Shown one piece after another: positions 13,553 through 18,551 of a stretch of DNA of 18,551 nucleotides. This stretch comes from an uncultured Phycisphaerales bacterium (GTDB taxonomy: Bacteria; Planctomycetota; Phycisphaerae; Phycisphaerales; SM1A02). The DNA lies in assembly GCA_946886375.1 (NCBI GenBank), contig CAMPIL010000017.1, positions 1-18,551 on the forward strand, written 5' to 3'. Below the pieces are notes generated by a model. That model was not told where the DNA came from and made no database searches. It saw nothing but the letters and a program-made list of their open reading frames with translations. A program made the translations under genes and the position numbers. Positions within the stretch are counted from its first letter, which is position 1, and every line of letters starts with the position of its first letter.

Positions 13553-14221
13553 CTACCGAATCATCAGCAACTTCAACCTGCCGCCTTCGTTCACAACATC
13601 CACGGTCTTGAACTTGAACGGCTCGGCGATCTGCGGCCGCAGCCTGCATCGCGTCACGCCGTCGCCCATCTCGCCGAACTTGACTTCCTGCGCGGGAATG
13701 CCCGCCACCATTCGGGTCAGCGTCGCGGTCAGTTCGTGGCGATTCTTGCGGAAGAAACTGATGAATTCTTCAGCGCCCTGGCCCGCCTCCTCGTATGCGA
13801 GTTTCGTGCGCTCCGCAAGCAATTGCTCGTACAGCAACTGGTATTCCTCGTTGCGGACGCACGTCAGCGTGTTGGCCAGCACGTGCTCGGGCAGCATGGC
13901 GCTCAGCGTGACGGTGCCGTCTTCATGCTCCTGGCGAATTTGAAACTGCTTGCCCTGCGGATCACCCGGCCGATCATCCGTGCCGCCACGGTCGGCGTTG
14001 TACTTGATGATCGTGCCATCCTCCAGCACCACCTCGTTCTCAAGTTTCTGCATCGACGCCTTCTCATAGAAGGCCGGCCGCTTGTGATACTCGGTGCGCT
14101 GCTCACGGCAGGACGCGCCGGTAAGCGCCATCACGATCGCCGTCAGAACCATCGCTGCCGCTCGCGGCACATTCGCGAGGCGTTTGTCGCCGTGGGGCTC
14201 ATTGCTGCTGCTGCAACTCAT
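13553..14221 (-). CDS. putative lipoprotein of unknown function
   Basis: The 222-residue protein has a basic N-terminal region (HGDKRLANVPR), a hydrophobic core (AAAMVLTAIVMALTG) and Cys38 in LTGASC, which fits a lipoprotein signal although the -3 residue is Gly. The mature part is charged and has no recognised domain. EDGTIIKYNADRGG and EDGTVTLSAMLPEHVLAN are notable segments, followed by a helical stretch (EEYQLLYEQLLAERTKLAYE) and EEFISFFRKNRHELTATLTRM. Its start overlaps the end of the upstream TolB-like gene by 23 bases, so the two are probably cotranscribed and translationally coupled. This suggests a joint role in the periplasm or at the outer membrane. Function is not assigned. Confidence 0.7.
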   Translation of the reverse strand: MSCSSSNEPHGDKRLANVPRAAAMVLTAIVMALTGASCREQRTEYHKRPAFYEKASMQKLENEVVLEDGTIIKYNADRGGTDDRPGDPQGKQFQIRQEHEDGTVTLSAMLPEHVLANTLTCVRNEEYQLLYEQLLAERTKLAYEEAGQGAEEFISFFRKNRHELTATLTRMVAGIPAQEVKFGEMGDGVTRCRLRPQIAEPFKFKTVDVVNEGGRLKLLMIR

Positions 14222-15593
14222 ACAACTCCATCACGTGGCGCATCAGCGTGGCGTCCGTGACCTCCGTCAGCGTGTGCGTGTCCATCTGGTATTCCGACAG
14301 CGTGTGCGACTGCATGTCGTAAATGAAGACGCGCTCAGTCTCAGGATCAGTGATCGTGATCTGATTTTCATTCGTGCGCTTCTTGGGCGTGGCGACTCTC
14401 GCAGGGTCGGCCTTCCATCGCGCATCGGGGTCAAGCGTCATCGTGGCCGCCCACAACTGCACAGCGCCGTCATCGCTGCGCCGGCTGGCCCAGATCATCC
14501 ACTGGCCGTCGTGCGAAAGCGCCGGCAGCACATCCGACCCCGCCACCGTGCCGTTGGGCTCAAAGTGCGTCAGTCGCCGCTTGGCGGTTCCGTACTTGAC
14601 CGTGCCGCTGGAACCCGGCAGATCGCCCGGATCGGCGTCGATCATGAAGATCTCGAAATTGCTCTCGCCCAATTCACTGGATGAGTACACCAGCCGCCGG
14701 CCGTCGGGCGTCCAGAACGGGCACCAGTTGACGAAAGCGTCGTCCGTGAGTTGGTATTCGCGCTTGATGCCGACAACTTCGCCCGCCTCATTGAATGCAA
14801 GGTCCGCGACAAACAACTGAAGCAGGTTGTCGCCTAATCGATCCGAGCGGTAGCAGATGCGCTTGCCATCAGGCGAAAAGAACGGCCCGCCATCGTACCC
14901 ATGCGCCTGCACCAGCCGCGTCTTGCGCTGTGTTTTCAGATCGAGTATGAAGAGATCGCCCTGGTTGCTTTCAACCGAGCAATACAGCAGATGTCGAGCG
15001 TCCGGGCTCAATGAGCCTTCGGCCTGGTACGCATCGCCGTATCCACCCAAGGGGGTGAGTGACGCGGCAGTGCCGTTGGCCTTGCGCAGATCGCATTGCA
15101 CGATCCTCATCTCTTTTGGAAACGACCACATGTACCGCTTGTCGGAGCCGCCGCGGTAACCCGGCGGCTGCGAGTGCGTCGGCGCCCCAATGGTCGAGGC
15201 GAAGATCACGATGTTGGGATCGGTGGGATGAAACCAGCCGCAGGTATTGGCGGAGCCTTTTGGCGACAGCCGCGTGATGTGTTCCAGCCCCGTGATTGCG
15301 CCGGTCTTCGCGTCGCGCTTCACGTCCGCCACGTACATGGCGTAGAACTCATCGGGCTCTTTGCCGGTCGCGGGCGTTTCCACCGCCTGAAAGATGATCT
15401 TGCTGTCATCGGGTGAAAAATATGATTCGCCGGCTTTCACGAAGCGATCGGAAAACGTCAGCTGCACGTGATTGGTCAGTGTGTTCGCTTCGGCCTCACG
15501 CCAATTAGGCGCGGCTGTCTGGCCTTGGGCCGTGCAATTCTGCGTCGTTGTTGCAACCACACCAGCCACTATCGCGAGAATCATTGATTTCAT
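14199..15593 (-). CDS. TolB-like exported beta-propeller protein (PD40 repeats)
   Basis: The 464-residue protein starts MKSMILAIVAGVVATTTQNC, a signal peptide, and then shows at least five PD40/WD40-like blades: SYFSPDDSKIIFQ, GSLSPDARHLLYCS, PFFSPDGKRICYRSD, PFWTPDGRRLVYSSS and PALSHDGQWMIWAS. Each is followed by strands such as LLQLFVADL or FEIFMIDAD. The pattern is that of TolB-type propellers and of the non-catalytic propeller of prolyl-oligopeptidase-like proteins. No hydrolase domain follows, and there is no Pal or other Tol gene nearby. ATG 15593 has an upstream AGGATGGA and gives the best signal peptide; in-frame ATGs at 15602 and 15632 are alternatives. It overlaps the following lipoprotein gene by 23 bases. 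Confidence 0.85.
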   Translation of the reverse strand: MKSMILAIVAGVVATTTQNCTAQGQTAAPNWREAEANTLTNHVQLTFSDRFVKAGESYFSPDDSKIIFQAVETPATGKEPDEFYAMYVADVKRDAKTGAITGLEHITRLSPKGSANTCGWFHPTDPNIVIFASTIGAPTHSQPPGYRGGSDKRYMWSFPKEMRIVQCDLRKANGTAASLTPLGGYGDAYQAEGSLSPDARHLLYCSVESNQGDLFILDLKTQRKTRLVQAHGYDGGPFFSPDGKRICYRSDRLGDNLLQLFVADLAFNEAGEVVGIKREYQLTDDAFVNWCPFWTPDGRRLVYSSSELGESNFEIFMIDADPGDLPGSSGTVKYGTAKRRLTHFEPNGTVAGSDVLPALSHDGQWMIWASRRSDDGAVQLWAATMTLDPDARWKADPARVATPKKRTNENQITITDPETERVFIYDMQSHTLSEYQMDTHTLTEVTDATLMRHVMELYELQQQQ

Positions 15594-15650
15594 GGATTCC
15601 ATCCTTGCGGTTACGTGCAGCGAGTCCGGCATGATATGCCGAATCCACCG

Positions 15651-15660
15651 CCGCTACACT
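15651..15660 (+). promoter_or_regulatory. candidate promoter -10 region of the RluA-type gene (CCGCTACACT)
   Basis: The ten bases are identical to those upstream of nnrE and surE and lie in the same orientation relative to the gene, 56 bases before ATG 15717 and 23 before in-frame ATG 15684. The segment is the divergent intergenic region shared with the TolB-like gene. Confidence 0.45.
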
Positions 15661-15716
15661 GGCTTGTTTCGATTTCGATCTCAATGCGCCGGTTCCAACG
15701 TGTGTGCAGCCTCACC

Positions 15717-16346
15717 ATGCCGCTGAACGTGATTTACAAGGATGAACGCCTGCTGGTGATCGACAAGCCCGTCGGCGTGCTTTCAGTTCCGGGCATCGGC
15801 CCGGAAAAGCGGGACTCCATCGCCACGCGGGCGGCTGCGGAAATTCACGGCGCGCGAATCGTTCATCGCCTGGATCGCGATACGTCCGGCGTCATGCTGC
15901 TGGCGCGCGATGCCGACGCTCATCGCGAACTCTCCCGCCAGTTTCACGATCGCGAAGTCATCAAGAAATACCTGGCGATCGTGGACGGCGTGGTGACGGG
16001 CGACTCGGGCCGCATTGATCTCCCCATGCGCAAGGACATGGACCCGCGCAACGCGCCGCGCCAGGTCATCGATCACGCTGAAGGCCGCAACGCCGTCACC
16101 GATTGGTGGGTGCTGGAGCGACAAGCCGATCGCACGCGACTGTTGCTTGCGCCTCTGACCGGTCGCTCGCATCAGTTGCGTTTGCACCTGAAGGTGCTGG
16201 GGCATCCCATCCTCGGCGATGACTTGTACGCCCCGCAGCGCGTGCTCGCCATGAGCGATCGCCTGATGCTTCACGCTTGGACGCTGGCGGTGAAACACCC
16301 GGCCGGCGGCGCGATGATGACCTTCGAAGCCCCGCCGCCGTTCTGA
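15717..16346 (+). CDS. rluA: RluA-family pseudouridine synthase
   Basis: The 209-residue single-domain enzyme isomerises uridine in RNA. E. coli RluA modifies 23S rRNA U746 and tRNA U32. Motifs in order are ERLLVIDKPVGVLSVPG (10-26), the catalytic HRLDRDTSGVMLLA (50-63) with Asp53, RQFHDREVIKKYLAIVDG, and PLTGRSHQLRLHL (147-159), then LGHPILGDDLYAP. The closing MTFEAPPPF resembles the RluA C-terminus. There is no S4 domain, which separates it from RluC/D and RsuA types. Length (E. coli RluA 219) and the LSVPG motif favour RluA, but target sites cannot be proven. ATG 15717 starts the domain directly; ATG 15684 is an in-frame alternative. Confidence 0.92.
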   Translation: MPLNVIYKDERLLVIDKPVGVLSVPGIGPEKRDSIATRAAAEIHGARIVHRLDRDTSGVMLLARDADAHRELSRQFHDREVIKKYLAIVDGVVTGDSGRIDLPMRKDMDPRNAPRQVIDHAEGRNAVTDWWVLERQADRTRLLLAPLTGRSHQLRLHLKVLGHPILGDDLYAPQRVLAMSDRLMLHAWTLAVKHPAGGAMMTFEAPPPF

Positions 16347-16361
16347 GCGGCGCACGATGCT

Positions 16362-16925
16362 TCATTCAACGCCCTCGTGTTTCAGCAGCCAGTCGATCAC
16401 AGGCATTGGATCGGGGTCGATATGGAACAGTTCACGCAGTGACGGCGCGATGAAGCGGTGTTCGATTCCATGTTCCACCATGGCGATCAGCGGATTGAAA
16501 TAGCCATGGCTGTTGACAATGCCGATGGGCTTGGAATGCTCGCCGAGTTTTCGACCGACCAGCGTCTCGAAGAATTCCTCGTAAGTGCCGATCCCGCCGG
16601 GCAGGATGATGAACCCGTCGCCGCGCTCACTGAGCAGTTTCTTTCGCTCGCGCATGGTGTTGACGACGATGAGTTCATCGCACGCGGTGTCGGCGACTTC
16701 GAGGTCCATCAATCGTTTGGTGATGATGCCGATGATCTTTCCGCCCTGGGCGCGCGCCGCGCGGGCGATTTCGCCCATCAGTCCGACGCACCCGCCACCG
16801 TACACCAGGGTGATGCCCCGGCGGGCCAGTTCGGCTCCGACCAGCGTGGCCGGGGCGTGGAAATCCGGATCAAGATGCGTGGAACTGGCGCAATAGACCG
16901 TCAGCGATTTCATGAGGCGGCGCAT
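16362..16925 (-). CDS. LOG-family protein (TIGR00730-type, putative cytokinin riboside phosphoribohydrolase)
   Basis: The 187-residue protein has the Rossmann-like LOG fold. The N-terminus SLTVYCASSTHLDPDF gives the first strand and substrate loop. GITLVYGGGCVGLMGEIA is the phosphate-binding segment. VNTMRERKKLLSERGDGFI and the catalytic signature PGGIGTYEEFFE (109-120) follow. These residues match bacterial LOG enzymes that hydrolyse N6-modified AMP or other nucleoside monophosphates. The natural substrate in this organism is unknown. A GGTGAG eight bases upstream supports ATG 16925; ATG 16913 is possible. It converges on the RluA-type gene with a gap of 15 bases and is divergent from the sugar-phosphate transferase gene. 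Confidence 0.93.
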   Translation of the reverse strand: MRRLMKSLTVYCASSTHLDPDFHAPATLVGAELARRGITLVYGGGCVGLMGEIARAARAQGGKIIGIITKRLMDLEVADTACDELIVVNTMRERKKLLSERGDGFIILPGGIGTYEEFFETLVGRKLGEHSKPIGIVNSHGYFNPLIAMVEHGIEHRFIAPSLRELFHIDPDPMPVIDWLLKHEGVE

Positions 16926-16992
16926 GATATTCGCTCACCGCGATTGAACCTTCGCGAGGTCCATCCGGCCATCCGCTGATCCGAACGTGCCG

Positions 16993-18189
16993 ATGAGCAG
17001 CGGCGTATTCGATACCATGCCCGGCATGGTTCAGCCCGTGCTCCTGCTCATCCTCGTCGGATTTGCCATCAGTCTGCCGCTGACGCTGTGGCTGGTCCGA
17101 CTGGGGCATCGCGTTTCGCTGCTGGACACGCCGGGCGCCAAGGGACACATCAAGCAGGTGCGGCCGGTTCCGAACATCGGTGGCATTGCGATCTACACCG
17201 CCGTCGCCCTGCCGATGACGCTCGGGCTGGCCGCGGTGTGGATGTTGGATGATCAATTTTTTTCGCGCTGGATGCCGGCCGTCACGCCGCACCTGCCGCG
17301 TATCCGCGAAAGCACGCCCACAGCGGTCGCGATGCTGGCGTGCATGACCATGCTGCACGTTACGGGTCTGTTCGATGACCGGCGAAGCCTCGGACCCTGG
17401 AGCAAGTTCGCAGCGCAGTTTGCCGTCGCCGCGATCATGGTCATTCCCGCCCGCTTCGACGTGCGCCTGCTCACGTTCATCGACAATCACCTGCCGCTGG
17501 GCCACGCGCCGTCCATCGTGCTGACGATCCTGTGGATTGTTGCGGTGACCAATGCGATCAACTTCATGGACAACATGGATGGCCTGGCCGGCGGGGTGAG
17601 CGCAATCGCCGCGAGCATGTTCATGATCGCGACGATCCTCAACGCGCAGTGGTTCATCGGAGGAACGCTGGCGCTGCTCATCGGCGGGCTGGCGGGTTTT
17701 CTCGTGTTCAACTTTCCGCCCGCGAAAATCTTCATGGGCGATGGCGGCTCGATGGTGATCGGATTTCTGCTCGCGGTGCTGACCGCGCGCACGACTTACT
17801 ACGATCCGCTCCAGCCTGACTTCGCGCTGGGCGGCGGTTGGTATGGCGTCTTCATGCCGCTTATCGTGCTGGCGATTCCGCTGTACGACTTCATCGCCGT
17901 CTCCATCATCCGCATGCGCCAGGGCAAAAGTCCGTTCGTCGGCGATCAGCAGCACTTTTCCCATCGATTGGTGCAGCGGGGTCTGACCAAGCCCGCAGCG
18001 GTCATCGTGATCTGGGGCGCAACCGCCGTCACGGGCATCGGTGGAATCTCGCTGGGCAGTTTGCACGCCTGGCAAGCGATTCTCGTCGGCGTGCAGACCG
18101 TCCTGGTGCTGGTCATCATCGCGGTCTTGGAGCATGTCAGCCGGCCGAAGCCGCGCGTCGGCCCGGCCGGCGAAACCGAGCGGACATGA
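16993..18189 (+). CDS. WecA/TagO-like undecaprenyl-phosphate sugar-1-phosphate transferase
   Basis: The 398-residue polytopic membrane enzyme belongs to the MraY/WecA superfamily. It transfers a sugar-1-phosphate from a UDP-sugar to a polyprenyl phosphate at the cytoplasmic face, the first step of O-antigen or related glycan synthesis. Signatures are RPVPNIGGIAIY (57-68), the Asp pair in GLFDDRRSLGPWSKFAAQ (125-142), NAINFMDNMDGLAGG (187-201), FMGDGGSMVIGFLLA (247-261) and HFSHRLVQRGLT (321-332). The last motif fits the WecA/TagO branch rather than MraY. About ten hydrophobic segments are visible. In-frame starts at 17017 and 17026 would also precede the first helix. The next gene overlaps its stop codon as ATGA. 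Confidence 0.92.
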   Translation: MSSGVFDTMPGMVQPVLLLILVGFAISLPLTLWLVRLGHRVSLLDTPGAKGHIKQVRPVPNIGGIAIYTAVALPMTLGLAAVWMLDDQFFSRWMPAVTPHLPRIRESTPTAVAMLACMTMLHVTGLFDDRRSLGPWSKFAAQFAVAAIMVIPARFDVRLLTFIDNHLPLGHAPSIVLTILWIVAVTNAINFMDNMDGLAGGVSAIAASMFMIATILNAQWFIGGTLALLIGGLAGFLVFNFPPAKIFMGDGGSMVIGFLLAVLTARTTYYDPLQPDFALGGGWYGVFMPLIVLAIPLYDFIAVSIIRMRQGKSPFVGDQQHFSHRLVQRGLTKPAAVIVIWGATAVTGIGGISLGSLHAWQAILVGVQTVLVLVIIAVLEHVSRPKPRVGPAGETERT

Positions 18190-18551
18190 ACGCGAACATC
18201 GGTCCAAAGCCACGCCGTGCGCCGGCGGAATCCGCTACACGCGGCTCGCTGCTGCGCTGGGGCGGATTGATCGTACTGCTGGCAGTCGCGGTCATGCGAT
18301 GCCTGATTTTCTTTGCGCCGCAGGTCGTCTTCGATACTGATCCCGCAACTGATCCGACGCCGCTGATCGGACTAGGGCCCGCCGGGAGCATGGTCCTCGA
18401 TGTGATTCTGATGCTGGCGTGCGCGGCAGCGCTGCTGGGTGAGCGCGCAGCGGGTCGTCGCCTGAACTGGACGCCGTTTGTCCTCGCTGTTCTGCCGCTG
18501 CCGATCATCCTCTGGCACGGTTCACAGGACGCAGGCGACCTGTGGCTGGGC
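18186..18551 (+). CDS. polytopic membrane protein, N-terminal part (possible O-antigen ligase/polymerase type)
   Basis: The frame opens at ATG 18186, overlapping the preceding stop codon by four bases (ATGA), and is uninterrupted to the window end (122 codons). It begins with a basic cytoplasmic tail (MNANIGPKPRRAPAESATRG), then hydrophobic segments at about 25-45, 64-84 and 96-110. An acidic loop (FDTDPATDPTPLIG) and a basic loop (ERAAGRRLNW) alternate as expected for membrane topology. Translational coupling to a WecA-like gene suggests a glycan export, polymerisation or ligation role. The visible part contains no diagnostic motif, so that is inference. The 3' end is outside the window. Confidence 0.6.
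   Translation, partial: MNANIGPKPRRAPAESATRGSLLRWGGLIVLLAVAVMRCLIFFAPQVVFDTDPATDPTPLIGLGPAGSMVLDVILMLACAAALLGERAAGRRLNWTPFVLAVLPLPIILWHGSQDAGDLWLG

Noticed and set aside
16870..18213. 447-codon open frame on the minus strand across the WecA-like gene
   Set aside because: It is a His/Arg/Asp-rich antisense shadow of a gene with all superfamily motifs.

Overview
The window is GC-rich, densely coding bacterial DNA that looks chromosomal. No RNA gene, CRISPR array, insertion sequence or phage gene was found. Several traits suggest Planctomycetota, perhaps Phycisphaerae, but this is inferred without any database search: a Gram-negative-type envelope (TonB-like protein, Lol/FtsX-type ABC exporter, putative lipoprotein), a ClpC with a UVR-type middle region, many small orphan transcription units in alternating orientation, and an intergenic repeat of the CGCAGAG/CACAGAG type.

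Layout. 1-2200 (+): the 3' end of gyrA, a STAS-domain protein and an orphan TonB-like protein. 2201-2905: a mostly non-coding gap with a 41-residue membrane miniprotein and two copies of a 31-bp repeat, one of which forms a hairpin. 2906-5813: surE (-), a two-helix membrane protein (+), a GT-B glycosyltransferase (-) and a 62-residue Cys-rich protein (-) whose start codon overlaps that of nnrE. 5812-9617 (+): nnrE, then an FtsX/LolC-E-type permease and its LolD-type ATPase. 9618-12643 (+): clpC with a strong intrinsic terminator. 12644-13552: an ArsR-family regulator flanked by two identical 20-bp perfect palindromes, then a degenerate 19-bp tandem repeat. 13553-15593 (-): a TolB-like beta-propeller protein and an overlapping putative lipoprotein gene. 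15717-18551: a RluA-type pseudouridine synthase (+), a LOG-family protein (-), a WecA/MraY-superfamily sugar-1-phosphate transferase (+) and the start of a membrane protein translationally coupled to it (+).

Most genes are housekeeping or envelope functions. The most unusual item is the ABC exporter. Its ATPase carries an inserted hydrophobic hairpin of about 80 residues between the Q-loop and the signature motif, where LolD-type ATPases are normally soluble. Its permease carries an additional hydrophobic hairpin and a large helical extracytoplasmic insertion, so both partners may have been remodelled. Next in interest are the palindrome pair around arsR and a recurrent CCGCTAMACT element just upstream of four genes in the correct orientation, a candidate promoter -10 region with short or no leaders.
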